A stretch of DNA of 64,000 nt from CAMBRQ01 sp945870325 (GCF_050313795.1 NZ_JBNPMC010000017.1:4928-68927), one strand, 5' to 3'; shown: positions 27,048 through 35,880, numbered from the stretch's first letter. Notes: a model not told the origin generated them from the letters alone. Made by a program: numbers and translations.

Positions 27048-27517
27048 GAATTTGATTATTGGGAAGTGTACGGCGCAGGGATGAGGCTTGGCGGGGCTGG
27101 GTTCGGAGTCCTGCGCTAAGAATCCATAACAATCAAAGAGGCAGAGATTGTGTAACCGGACTGATTCGTCCAATCATCTGATGATGATTGAACTCAGGCA
27201 GTCCTCGAAGTGCTGACTTGAGGTCAGCACTTCGTACACAATCTCTGCCTCTTTGATTGCAACGGATTCTAACGCTTGTCCAACGAGCCCAGTCCCGCCA
27301 AACCTTATCCCTGCGCCTGACAGTTCCGGATTCTCAAGACTTTCTACATGGGGAGGATTCCGGCAGGGCGCATGTGGGACGGTATCGGTAGGGAAACACA
27401 TTGGAAGTGTAAGCGAATAAAGAAAACTCCTACTACATGAATATAAATCCGTTCCACGCCCATACTGCCCCTCTCTGCCGTACACCTTACGAATTACTCT
27501 TCAAGAACAAAATTCCC
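27048..27517. repeat. Composite palindromic element, copy 2 (internally deleted, 470 bp)
   Basis: Begins with GGAATTT directly after the purA TAG and ends in AAATTCCC. Hairpin C spans 27066-27321 with the family ends GTGTACG and CCTGAC. Its base pairs CGGCGCAGGGAT with ATCCCTGCGC, its mid-stem pairs CAATCAAAGAGGCAGAGATTG with its complement, and its tip has two hairpins, AATCAT/ATGATT and CGAAGTGCTGAC / GTCAGCACTTCG. After the linker (GGGGAGGATTCCGGC) only the outer arm of a second hairpin remains (GCCCATACTGCCCCTCTCTG then CCGTACAC), so most of it has been lost. Confidence 0.9.
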
Positions 27518-27618
27518 ACATTTTACACTTTCGAAACATTTTGATAGAATCTTAGAAATCTCCCTATTCTACAATATTTTCATACAACAATACAAGCCAA
27601 AGAAGAGGAGAGATAGAT

Positions 27619-29457
27619 ATGTGTGGAATCTGTGGGGTTATTGGAGCGGTTGAGGAGAGGGAGCAGATCTTGAACCGTATGATGAAGGTCATGGAGCACC
27701 GTGGACCGGATGGTGGTGATACTTATTATGCAGATGGGGCGATGCTTGGATTCCGGCGGCTTAGCATCATTGATCTGGATTCAGGGATGCAGCCGATGCA
27801 GAATGAAGATGGAAGCATGACCTTAGTGTTCAATGGGGAGATCTATAATTACCAGATTCTTAAGAAGATGTTAGAGCAAAAAGGTCATCAGTTTGGGAAT
27901 GCATCGGATTCGGAGGTACTGCTTCACGGGTTCGAGGAATATCAGAAAGGGATGCTTGAGAAACTGCGCGGCATGTTCAGTTTCGCCATCTGGGATGAGA
28001 AGAGGAGGAGTCTGTTCGCGGCAAGGGATTTCTTCGGGATTAAGCCATTCTATTATGCTTTGATTGGGGATGCGTTTGTATTTGCTTCCGAGATTAAGAG
28101 TATTCTGGAATTCCCCGGATATGAGAAGCAAGTGAATGAAGAGGCGCTGGAGCAATACCTGTCTTTCCAGTATTCGGTTTTGCCTGAGACATTCTTCAAG
28201 GGAATCTATCGCTTGCTGCCAGGGCATTATCTGGTGTATGAGAATCAGGAGTTGAAGATAACCCGTTATTTTGATCCGTCTTTGGAACCGGATAGGCGAG
28301 GAAAACTGGCAGATCGGATGAGAGACGTGGAGGAGATGATGCAGCGGTCGGTTACCAGGCATCTGGTCAGTGACGTAGAGGTGGCAAGTTTCTTATCAAG
28401 CGGTGTGGATTCCAGTCTGATAGCAGCCATGTCAGGATGTAAGAAGACGTTTACAGTAGGATTCGCCCACGAAGGTGAGAAATACAATGAGATTACATAT
28501 GCGAAGGATCTTGCGGATACACTGCAGATTGAGAATATGCAGAAATACATTACCCAGGAGGAATATACAGAAGCCATTCCGAAAGTGATGTATTATCTGG
28601 ATGAACCATCCGGGGATGCCTCTGCGATCGCACTCTATTTTCTATCTCAGGAGGCGGCAAAGCATGTGAAGGTTGTGCTGTCAGGAGAGGGGGCAGATGA
28701 GATATTCGGAGGCTATAATATCTATCTGGAACCAAAGGCGCTCCATGTTCTGGACTGGATTCCCATAGGAATTCGAAAGAGAATCGCTGGGAGAGCCAAG
28801 CGTCTTCCGGAGGGGGTGAAAGGAAGGAATTATCTGATTCGTGCTGCCAGCCCGCTTCAGGAGAGGTATATCGGTAACGCATATATTTTTCATGCGTGGG
28901 AACGGGAGGCGCTGCTTAAGAGGAGCAAACTGCAGCAGACGCAGGAACCAAAAGAATTCTTAGAAGATACATATGCCAAGGCTGCAGAATTGCCGGATTC
29001 TGAACAGATGCAGTACATTGACCTTAAGTACTGGCTGCCGGGAGATATCCTGCAGAAGGCAGATCGGATGAGTATGGCGCATTCGCTGGAACTTCGAGTG
29101 CCGTTTCTGGACATAGATGTTTTCCGGGTGGCAAGAAGGATTCCGCATCGGATGAAGACCAGGAATTATACGACCAAATATGTACTACGAAAAGTAGCAG
29201 CCGAATATCTGCCGAAGAGTGTATCCCGTAAGAAAAAATTAGGATTTCCAATCCCAATTCGTAATTGGATGAAGGAGGATGTATGGTATAATCAGATCAG
29301 AGAGAGATTCGAAGGGGAGACTTCTTCATATTATTTCCATACGGAGATGCTGGTGGAACTTCTTGACAGGCATAGAGAGGGGAGAGAAGATAACAGCAGA
29401 AAGATATGGACGGTCTATGCATTTCTGGTATGGCATGAGGTGTTTTTCGGTGCATAG
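27619..29457 (+). CDS. asnB: Asparagine synthetase (glutamine-hydrolysing)
   Basis: 612 residues. N-terminal Ntn glutaminase domain with Cys2 (MCGICGVIG), HRGPDGGD and LVFNGEIYN, then the ATP-pyrophosphatase synthetase domain with the SSGVDSSLIAAM P-loop motif and VVLSGEGADEIFGGY. Makes asparagine from aspartate, glutamine and ATP; some relatives amidate cell-wall precursors, which sequence alone cannot exclude. The ATG follows AAGAGGAGAGATAGAT. A two-component operon begins 38 bases after the stop. Confidence 0.93.
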   Translation: MCGICGVIGAVEEREQILNRMMKVMEHRGPDGGDTYYADGAMLGFRRLSIIDLDSGMQPMQNEDGSMTLVFNGEIYNYQILKKMLEQKGHQFGNASDSEVLLHGFEEYQKGMLEKLRGMFSFAIWDEKRRSLFAARDFFGIKPFYYALIGDAFVFASEIKSILEFPGYEKQVNEEALEQYLSFQYSVLPETFFKGIYRLLPGHYLVYENQELKITRYFDPSLEPDRRGKLADRMRDVEEMMQRSVTRHLVSDVEVASFLSSGVDSSLIAAMSGCKKTFTVGFAHEGEKYNEITYAKDLADTLQIENMQKYITQEEYTEAIPKVMYYLDEPSGDASAIALYFLSQEAAKHVKVVLSGEGADEIFGGYNIYLEPKALHVLDWIPIGIRKRIAGRAKRLPEGVKGRNYLIRAASPLQERYIGNAYIFHAWEREALLKRSKLQQTQEPKEFLEDTYAKAAELPDSEQMQYIDLKYWLPGDILQKADRMSMAHSLELRVPFLDIDVFRVARRIPHRMKTRNYTTKYVLRKVAAEYLPKSVSRKKKLGFPIPIRNWMKEDVWYNQIRERFEGETSSYYFHTEMLVELLDRHREGREDNSRKIWTVYAFLVWHEVFFGA

Positions 29458-29495
29458 GCAGAACTGTTTTATTTTGTAAAAAGAGGGGAGCAGAT

Positions 29496-30194
29496 ATGGT
29501 GTCAGAAGAGATCAGAATCCTTGTAATAGAAGATGAGAAACCGATTGCGGACATCCTGGAATATGGTTTCAAGAAAGAAAAGTTTAAAGTGCGATGTGCT
29601 TATACCGGGGCAGATGGCTTGAAAGCAGCTGATGAATACCAGCCGCAACTGGTCCTGCTTGATTGGATGCTTCCTGACTTAAGCGGAGTAGATGTCTGCA
29701 AGATGCTGACGGAACTTTATAATATTCCGATTATCATGCTGACGGCGAGGGGAAGTATCGATGATAAAGTGTATGGTCTGGAATCCGGAGCAGATGATTA
29801 TATCACGAAGCCTTTCGACCTTCGGGAAGTAATCGTCCGGGTGAAGACGATTCTCAGAAGATTCGGGAAGGCACGCAAGACTTCAGAAGAAGAGCAGGAA
29901 GAAAAACTTCATGTGAAAGATGCAGTCATCTCTGAGCGTGAAAGAACGGTGTGTCAGTGTGGAGAATTGGTCGAACTGACACCGAAAGAATTCGATCTGC
30001 TGCTTTGGTTTGTGAAGAATCCAAGACAGGTATTCACGAGAGCACATCTGTTGGATCAGATCTGGGGATATGATTTTATGGGAGATACCAGGACGGTAGA
30101 TATCCATGTACAGCGGCTGAGAAAGAAACTTCATGTAGGAGAAGCAATCGTTACGGTGTTTGGCGTGGGGTATAAATATGTACCGGAAGAGTAG
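29496..30194 (+). CDS. OmpR-family response regulator
   Basis: 232 residues. Receiver with EDEKP acidic pocket, phospho-acceptor Asp in LVLLDWMLPDLSGVDV, and Lys in DDYITKPFD. Winged helix with LTPKEFDLLLWFVKNPRQVF and TRTVDIHVQRLRKKL. Forms a pair with the kinase whose start overlaps its end by 17 bases. Preceded by AGAGGGGAGCAGAT. Confidence 0.94.
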   Translation: MVSEEIRILVIEDEKPIADILEYGFKKEKFKVRCAYTGADGLKAADEYQPQLVLLDWMLPDLSGVDVCKMLTELYNIPIIMLTARGSIDDKVYGLESGADDYITKPFDLREVIVRVKTILRRFGKARKTSEEEQEEKLHVKDAVISERERTVCQCGELVELTPKEFDLLLWFVKNPRQVFTRAHLLDQIWGYDFMGDTRTVDIHVQRLRKKLHVGEAIVTVFGVGYKYVPEE

Positions 30195-31692
30195 ATGGTG
30201 GAATGGAATATTATTCAGGATCAGTGTCAGTGTGCTGATTCTGGGAGTTGCAAGCATCCTGGTTGTTGGATATTTTGTAAGAGAATGGATGTGGCGTGAT
30301 ATCGAGGATCAGATTCGTGGAGACGCCTTAAGTATTCAAAGCAATACGGAGTTATACGTGCGGCAGATTCTGCTGATCAATAACTGCCAGATCAATGAAG
30401 ATAGTTTTCGCAAATGCATGAATGATATCATAGTCCAACTAAAAAAGACGGGAGAATACGAAGTTGCCCTTTATGATATGGATGGCGAGGTGCTTCAAAG
30501 AAGCGATAAGAACAGATTCTCAGGCGAAGATAAAAGGGCAGATTTTCAAAGAGCGAAGAATAAAGAAAGTGCCTTCACTGTGAATTATGGGCGTGAGGAG
30601 ACTTGCGAGGTGTATCTGACAATGCCAGTACAGATAATGAATCAGGATATTGGGATTATCAGTTATTATATGGATTACAACAATGTCTATCATCAGAAAT
30701 GGAATTCCATCCAATCCATTCTTCGGATTACAGTGCTGGCCTTTGGGATTATCTTTGTGCTGATCTGGATTATGATCAGTCGGATGGTGAAGCCGATTCG
30801 GGATCTAAGCCGTGTATCCAGTGCGATGTCCAGATGGCTTAAGGAAGGAAAGATGAATGATGGAATGGAGGCGGATTTTCAATATTGTGAACGGAAAGAT
30901 GAGGTAGGGGAATTGTCACGGAACTATGTGCAGATGCTGCGTGTGACGGAAGAGCAGTTTGCGAAGATACAGGAAGACAGAGATCGTATTCTCATGTTAT
31001 GGAACAGCCGTCAGGAATTCTACAATAACGTGACTCATGAATTAAAGACTCCACTTACCACGATCTCAGGATATGCCCAGCTCATAGAGGAAAACGGTCT
31101 GAATGATGAAGAACTTTTCTATAATGGAATGGAGCATATTCTGCAGGAGAGTACAAGACTGCACCGGATGGTCGTACAGCTTCTGGAGATGCAGAATAAG
31201 GAGAGCATTGCTGGCGTGAGACCTCTGAATGTTACCGATCTTTTGAAAGATGTAATTGACGCTATGCAGATGAAGGCAGGACGGTATGAGAACCGGCTGC
31301 TTCTTAAAGGAGCGGGAACTTACATGATAGAAGGCAGAGAAGATAGAATCCGTCAAGTGTTTATTAATCTGATTGATAATGCGATCAAGTACGGAGAGCC
31401 GAAGAAGGATATCGTCATTTCGATTGCCGCAAGGGCAAGAATGGTTCGGATTGCGGTTATCAATAAAGGAGATGGTATGGATGAGGAAGAATTAAGTCAT
31501 ATCTTTGAGCCGTTCTACCGGGTAGATAAGGAATGTTCCAGGGAACTTGGAAGTTCAGGGCTTGGGCTTGCGATTACCAAAAAGATTATGGAAGAGCATG
31601 GAGGAAGTATTGAGGCGGAATGCAGCCCGGACGGATATACAATTTTCAAGGTATATTTTCCGTTGATGCAGAAGGTTCGAAGGAAGGAGTGA
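30178..31692 (+). CDS. Sensor histidine kinase
   Basis: 504 residues from ATG 30178, inside the response-regulator gene. TM1 at about 12-32 (ISVSVLILGVASILVVGYFV), an extracytoplasmic sensor of about 140 residues, TM2 near 185-205 (ITVLAFGIIFVLIWIMISRM), a HAMP linker (PIRDLSRVSSAM), HisKA (NVTHELKTPLTTISGYAQLI), and HATPase with NLIDNAIKYG and GSSGLGLAITKKI. Ligand unknown. The lipoprotein gene follows after five bases. Confidence 0.94.
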   Translation: MYRKSRWWNGILFRISVSVLILGVASILVVGYFVREWMWRDIEDQIRGDALSIQSNTELYVRQILLINNCQINEDSFRKCMNDIIVQLKKTGEYEVALYDMDGEVLQRSDKNRFSGEDKRADFQRAKNKESAFTVNYGREETCEVYLTMPVQIMNQDIGIISYYMDYNNVYHQKWNSIQSILRITVLAFGIIFVLIWIMISRMVKPIRDLSRVSSAMSRWLKEGKMNDGMEADFQYCERKDEVGELSRNYVQMLRVTEEQFAKIQEDRDRILMLWNSRQEFYNNVTHELKTPLTTISGYAQLIEENGLNDEELFYNGMEHILQESTRLHRMVVQLLEMQNKESIAGVRPLNVTDLLKDVIDAMQMKAGRYENRLLLKGAGTYMIEGREDRIRQVFINLIDNAIKYGEPKKDIVISIAARARMVRIAVINKGDGMDEEELSHIFEPFYRVDKECSRELGSSGLGLAITKKIMEEHGGSIEAECSPDGYTIFKVYFPLMQKVRRKE

Positions 31693-31697
31693 TCGGA

Positions 31698-32924
31698 ATG
31701 GACCGAATAAGCAATAGAATAGGCAGATATTTTGTAGGATATATGCTGACAATCAGTCTTTTATGCGGCTGTGGCATGAAAGAAGTGTCCAAAACGATAG
31801 TGCTTCCTGAGGAAAATCGAGAAGAAGCAGAGAATGGAAGTATTGAAATAAAGGATATCCATGAATATACTTATGAGGGCAATGGAAATGAACTCGGATA
31901 CATTGCGTGGGATCAGGAGGATGAGGACAGCCTTTGGATTGTGAGAGATGCAGGAGCGGATACGGGAATGCATGCATATTATGCGCAGAAGATTGATATG
32001 GATACCAAAGAGATTCTGGAAAATATCCTGCTGGATGAAAGAGAGATCAGCAATGGGCAGATCGCGCCCGGAGGAAAATATATATCCTTTGAGACCTGGG
32101 AAGAATCGATGATCGGGTTGGTCATCTTCAAAACTTCCGAACAGGAAGCAACGGTGCTTCGGGAATGGGAAGATGCGACAGAGATGTCCTGTTATGCGTG
32201 GAGTGGAGACGGGACAAAGTTTTTCTCATGGACGGATGGCAATTATTGTAAACAGAATCCATATCAGGATTGGTCCATATGCAGATATGACATGGAAACC
32301 GGAGAAAAAATAGAGATTCAATTTGAAGGAAATGAGTATTTTTGGAGGACTGTGGTGCCGAACAGAGATGGGTCTAAAGTGTATATTACAGAAAATGGTA
32401 TGGAGCAGTCGAGAAATACGCTTGATATGGTAATGGAAGAGAATTCTGCAGAGGATGGCACTGCAAGGACAGTTGCACTGCATCGGATACTTGATATGAA
32501 TACCCAGGAGATCTGCAATCTGGGGGATCAGTTGACGGAAATGGCATTCCCCATGTTCGATACGGAAGCGGGGCTGATTGCCAAAGACAGAGATGATCAT
32601 ATCGTGTTATATCAGGATTTGACCACGTCACCTGCCAAAAAGGATCTTCTGACGTTGGATTATATGAACGCAGAGGTATTTGCATGTGAACAGGGAGACC
32701 ATATATTCCTTGTGGAGGGAGATCAGGATAACCGATACATGCAGGTGGTCGGCATGCAGATCGAAGATGGAGAAGTAACCGGGCAGCAGGTACTGTACAA
32801 AGGAATTGCGGGGAATGATGCGACAGTGGCTATTCATCCAATGGATCATGCGGTTGCAATTCAAAGCAGCGATTATATAGAAAATGACAGATGGCGCATT
32901 ACAATTACCGTGTTAGAGTACTGA
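31698..32924 (+). CDS. Lipoprotein with beta-propeller-like repeats, linked to the two-component system
   Basis: 408 residues from ATG 31698, preceded by AAGGAGTGATCGGA. N-terminal signal with lipobox-like LLCGCG; the lipidated Cys would be near residue 23. The body has repeated units of the type GGKYISFETWE, YAWSGDGTKFFSWT and NRDGSKVYITENG, like TolB/WD-type propeller blades, so a six- to eight-bladed fold is plausible. Its close coupling to the kinase gene suggests an extracytoplasmic ligand-binding or accessory role. No specific family recognised. Confidence 0.8.
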   Translation: MDRISNRIGRYFVGYMLTISLLCGCGMKEVSKTIVLPEENREEAENGSIEIKDIHEYTYEGNGNELGYIAWDQEDEDSLWIVRDAGADTGMHAYYAQKIDMDTKEILENILLDEREISNGQIAPGGKYISFETWEESMIGLVIFKTSEQEATVLREWEDATEMSCYAWSGDGTKFFSWTDGNYCKQNPYQDWSICRYDMETGEKIEIQFEGNEYFWRTVVPNRDGSKVYITENGMEQSRNTLDMVMEENSAEDGTARTVALHRILDMNTQEICNLGDQLTEMAFPMFDTEAGLIAKDRDDHIVLYQDLTTSPAKKDLLTLDYMNAEVFACEQGDHIFLVEGDQDNRYMQVVGMQIEDGEVTGQQVLYKGIAGNDATVAIHPMDHAVAIQSSDYIENDRWRITITVLEY

Positions 32925-33026
32925 TGGCAGAATTCCTTTTTCCTTAAGAAATATCTAATTATTATTTTAGAAAATTGCCACATCCGGGACACATTTCTCT
33001 TATACAATCAAAGAGTACTTGAATTA

Positions 33027-33059
33027 ATTGGCATAGAAAAGGGGTGATGCCAATATAAT
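33027..33059 (+). promoter_or_regulatory. Candidate promoter inside an inverted repeat
   Basis: ATTGGCAT (33027-33034) and ATGCCAAT (33047-33054) form a perfect 8-bp dyad. TTGGCA inside the left arm could be a -35 box, with TATAAT (33054-33059) as -10 and a 19-bp spacer. A dyad in a 19-bp spacer is typical of MerR-type control, but no such regulator is adjacent. Confidence 0.45.
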
Positions 33060-33096
33060 AGTAAGAGGGTATAAATAAGAGAATGGAGGTATTAAA

Positions 33097-33252
33097 ATGC
33101 AGCAGAAAAAAGAATCAAACTATACAGAAGTTATCTCGATGGAAGAATACCTTACAAAAAGAAGAAAAGTCAGGGCAATGGAGAAGAATGAAAGACGCGG
33201 CGGAATCCCGAAGGAGAATCACGCATTGGTTCTGGCAGAATTGTATATATAG
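33097..33252 (+). CDS. Small protein of 51 residues, unknown
   Basis: ATG 33097 preceded by AATGGAGGTATTAAA, a good ribosome site. The product is basic and hydrophilic: MQQKKESNYTEVISMEEYL, then TKRRKVRAMEKNERRGG and a short C-terminal stretch ending ALVLAELYI. No membrane segment or family recognised. A dyad-containing promoter precedes it and a hairpin follows, so it looks like an independent transcript. Length and signals make it credible rather than certain. Confidence 0.6.
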   Translation: MQQKKESNYTEVISMEEYLTKRRKVRAMEKNERRGGIPKENHALVLAELYI

Positions 33253-33264
33253 CGAAGAATATAA

Positions 33265-33295
33265 GAGACAGGTCCGAATACATAAGACCTGTCTC
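33265..33295. terminator. Hairpin after the small protein gene
   Basis: GAGACAGGT (33265-33273) / ACCTGTCTC (33287-33295) followed by a weakly T-rich CTCTT. It sits between convergent genes. Confidence 0.6.
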
Positions 33296-33298
33296 CTC

Positions 33299-33577
33299 TT
33301 ATGAAGATTTGTGGTTCTTCCTGAAAGTCTCATCATCCTGTCCGAGCGTCTCAGTATCGCTGATATCGTCTCCTGGCCTGTCACTGCCTTTGGCCATCTT
33401 ATAGACGAGTGTATAGGCATAGAGAAGAACCGGAAGAATAATGGTGCAGGCGATAGATGCCTTCAGTAATCCCATCGTGGAAGAATGGTCGATCAGTGCG
33501 AAGACAAGAGTACTTGCATACATGCCAAAAAGCAGAACCGCACCGACCAATGCTAAGATACGTTTTACCTTTTTCAT
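33299..33577 (-). CDS. Small membrane protein, two helices
   Basis: 92 residues. Hydrophobic segments at about 6-28 (ILALVGAVLLFGMYASTLVFAL) and 38-60 (ASIACTIILPVLLYAYTLVY), then a polar, acidic C-terminal tail. AAGGATGA lies upstream of the ATG. The layout is common among conserved unknown Lachnospiraceae proteins. Convergent with the 51-residue protein gene. Confidence 0.75.
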   Translation of the reverse strand: MKKVKRILALVGAVLLFGMYASTLVFALIDHSSTMGLLKASIACTIILPVLLYAYTLVYKMAKGSDRPGDDISDTETLGQDDETFRKNHKSS

Positions 33578-33680
33578 AAAAAAATCATCCTTTACATCTA
33601 ATCAAGACTTTAGTATATTATATAAAGAGCAAAAGAAAATTGCAAACTAATACAAAAATAAATACAAAGGAGTATCACAT

Positions 33681-34187
33681 ATGAGTCGTACATTATTAGA
33701 TCAGTGGAAAGATATTGCGTATAACGAGAAGGCAGACAGAGGTCAGTTTCAGAGATTCTGGGGAACTTATTTCCAGATTGAAAAAGAGATCTATGAGCAG
33801 CTTCTTGCGAATCCAGATGAAGAAGTAAAAGGAACCGTAAAAGAATTGGCTGAGAAATACGGTCAGGAAGTCCTGACTATGGTAGGATTCTTAGATGGAA
33901 TCAATGAAAGTCTGAAAGAAGAGAACCCAATCGATACCATGGATGAGGATACCGTTGTAAGCCTTGCATTCGATAAAGAGAAACTGTATAAGAACATGGT
34001 TGCTGCTAAGGCGGACTGGTTATACGAACTTCCACAGTGGAAAGAGATTTATTCTGAGGAAGAGTTAAAGCGACTGTATAAAGAGCAGAAAGAATCAACC
34101 ACAATTCGCAAGGAGAAGAAGATTGGGCGTAATGATCCATGCCCGTGTGGTTCTGGTAAGAAATATAAGAAATGTTGTGGTAGATAA
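33681..34187 (+). CDS. SEC-C metal-binding domain protein
   Basis: 168 residues. An alpha-helical N-terminal part of about 145 residues of unknown function is followed by a SEC-C zinc motif at the end: GRNDPCPCGSGKKYKKCCGR, with the CxC...CC cysteines. SEC-C is found at the end of SecA and in many proteins of unclear role. AAAGGAG precedes the ATG. The stop overlaps the next start as TAATG. Confidence 0.9.
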   Translation: MSRTLLDQWKDIAYNEKADRGQFQRFWGTYFQIEKEIYEQLLANPDEEVKGTVKELAEKYGQEVLTMVGFLDGINESLKEENPIDTMDEDTVVSLAFDKEKLYKNMVAAKADWLYELPQWKEIYSEEELKRLYKEQKESTTIRKEKKIGRNDPCPCGSGKKYKKCCGR

Positions 34188-34900
34188 TGTTAGTATTAGG
34201 AGGATTGTGCCTGGCATATTATGCTGTTCTGTGTGTGACGCTTAAGAAATGGGACTCTACATTCTCGAGATTCTGGCTGGCAGCAGGAGTGTTGCTTCTG
34301 TTGTGTGACAGAATAGATGGTGTCCCGGTGGTGGAAGCATGGAAACCTGTCTTAGGGACGCTGGCTATGATTCTGGCAGTGATCTTTATTGTGACAGAGG
34401 GCATGATTATTGCAGGTATGTTTCCTAAGAAGGGAAAGGAATATCCGTATCTGATCGTGCTTGGAGCACAGGTGAATGGCAGGAAGATTACGGATTCTTT
34501 ATACCGACGGCTTCAGAGAGCCGTGAGATACTTGAAAGCGCATCCGCATACGCTGGTCATCGTGTCAGGCGGCATGGGAAAAGGTGAAGAGGTGACGGAG
34601 GCAGCGGCTATGGCGGAGTATCTGCTGGCAGAAGGCATCGAGAAGAGGCGGATCATCCTGGAGGATTGCTCCAGGACGACGAAGGAGAATCTAAAGTTTT
34701 CTTCTGTCTATATTAAGGATATGGGAATGGATGTTGGGATTGTGTCCAATAATTTCCATATGTACCGGGCGTGCCGTTATGCGAAGAGGCTGGGTTACCA
34801 GAATCCTTATCCAGTGGCAGCAAACTGTCATCCTCTGTTGATGGTCAACTATATGGTCAGAGAATTCTTTGCTGTGTGGAAGATGTATCTGCTTGGATAA
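34187..34900 (+). CDS. YdcF/SanA-like DUF218 membrane protein
   Basis: 237 residues. Two or three N-terminal hydrophobic segments (about 1-16, 25-40 and 55-80) are followed by a DUF218 domain: YPYLIVLGAQVNGRKITDSL, VIVSGGMGKGEEVTEAAAMAEYL, ILEDCSRTTKENLKFS and VSNNFHMYRA. Family members are implicated in envelope or vancomycin-barrier functions, but the biochemistry is unclear. Translationally coupled to the SEC-C gene by a one-base overlap. Confidence 0.88.
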   Translation: MLVLGGLCLAYYAVLCVTLKKWDSTFSRFWLAAGVLLLLCDRIDGVPVVEAWKPVLGTLAMILAVIFIVTEGMIIAGMFPKKGKEYPYLIVLGAQVNGRKITDSLYRRLQRAVRYLKAHPHTLVIVSGGMGKGEEVTEAAAMAEYLLAEGIEKRRIILEDCSRTTKENLKFSSVYIKDMGMDVGIVSNNFHMYRACRYAKRLGYQNPYPVAANCHPLLMVNYMVREFFAVWKMYLLG

Positions 34901-34971
34901 GTATGATAAAAATTGCGATGATCGGAATAAGAATCTGTTCAAGAATCGCATGATTGGGATTGAAAACCTGG

Positions 34972-34999
34972 TTGACAAAGAAAAAGACCGTGTTATAAT
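34972..34999 (+). promoter_or_regulatory. Promoter of the Thr T-box transcript
   Basis: TTGACA (34972-34977) and TATAAT (34994-34999) with a 16-bp spacer. Predicted start is near 35006. Confidence 0.85.
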
Positions 35000-35009
35000 T
35001 AGAACATAT

Positions 35010-35245
35010 CTGAAAACACGTTGACGAGACGAGTAAGTTGGGAAAGAGATAGCAGAGAGAGAAGCCAGAGGCTGCAAGCTTCTTATCTTGGAACCTTCTG
35101 AAGACTACCTCTGAGTGGCTGCAAAACAGTCCGGTGATTCCGTTATCATCATGAAGAAGTGGTTCTGACATGACTGTCAGAGCAATTAGGGTGGAACCGC
35201 GAGTTGACTCGTCCCTTACAGTGAGTGCTGTAAGGGACGTTTTTT
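35010..35245 (+). promoter_or_regulatory. T-box leader, threonine-specific
   Basis: Stem I includes AGAGAGAGAAGCC. The likely specifier ACC is at 35107-35109 (GACTACCTCTGAG). The T-box core TGGAACCGCG is at 35192-35201, and the terminator pairs GTCCCTTACA (35211-35220) with TGTAAGGGAC (35229-35238) before TTTTTT. Read-through when tRNA-Thr is uncharged would express the thioesterase and thrS. Confidence 0.93.
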
Positions 35246-35246
35246 C

Positions 35247-35400
35247 GTATCATAGGAAATTTCGTCTCCTATGATACAAAAACCTTCCGGGAGGATGCGC
35301 ACTCGCACGAAGAGGCAGAATGCCGCAGGCGGCCGTGCTCGGCGCGGGAATGTGCTTTGCACATTCTGTTTTGTATAGGAAACTGCCAATTGAGATACAA
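35247..35400. repeat. GC-rich palindromic insert between the T-box and the thioesterase gene
   Basis: Contains a 10-bp inverted repeat GTATCATAGG (35247-35256) / CCTATGATAC (35268-35277), a GC-rich stretch (35280-35345) unlike its surroundings, and a hairpin GAATGTGC / GCACATTC. I see no gene. It looks like a dispersed intergenic repeat inserted downstream of the T-box terminator. Confidence 0.6.
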
Positions 35401-35424
35401 CGAGAGAAGGGAAAGGTGTGAAGG

Positions 35425-35880
35425 ATGAGTGAATGGAAACCTTACCGGCATAAAGTACAGTATTATGAGACCGACCAGATGGGAATCGTACACCATTCCA
35501 ATTATATCCGCTGGTTTGAAGAAGCCAGAACCGATTATATGGAACAGATGGGAATGGGTTATGACCAGATGGAAGAGAAGGGAATCCTAAGCCCGGTACT
35601 GGCAGTAGAGGCTGATTACCTGAGGATGGTTCACTTTGGAGAGACGGTCACCATTGAGACATACATCAAAGAATATAATGGAATTAAGTTGACGGTAGGC
35701 TATGAAGTGATCAGTGATAAGACCCAGATGGTTCACTGCCGTGGGACAACGAAGCATTGCTTTATCAACCGAAAAGGCAGACCATTGTCTATGAAACATA
35801 CAAGTATCGAATTCCATAATATGTTTATCCAAGGTTTAGAAGATTATAAAAATAAAAAAAGAGAGGATGAAAGACTATGA
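35425..35880 (+). CDS. Acyl-CoA thioesterase, 4-hydroxybenzoyl-CoA thioesterase fold
   Basis: 151 residues. The hot-dog-fold signature is YYETDQMGIVHHSNYIRWFE, with the catalytic Asp and His as in YbgC/FadM-like proteins. Substrate unknown. The stop overlaps the thrS ATG by four bases (ATGA), so its translation is coupled to thrS. It therefore lies between the Thr T-box and the synthetase gene that the T-box presumably targets. Confidence 0.9.
   Translation: MSEWKPYRHKVQYYETDQMGIVHHSNYIRWFEEARTDYMEQMGMGYDQMEEKGILSPVLAVEADYLRMVHFGETVTIETYIKEYNGIKLTVGYEVISDKTQMVHCRGTTKHCFINRKGRPLSMKHTSIEFHNMFIQGLEDYKNKKREDERL

Noticed and set aside
27500..27618. Start of an extra small gene before asnB
   Set aside because: A/T-rich leader without a ribosome site until AAGAGGAGAG of asnB.
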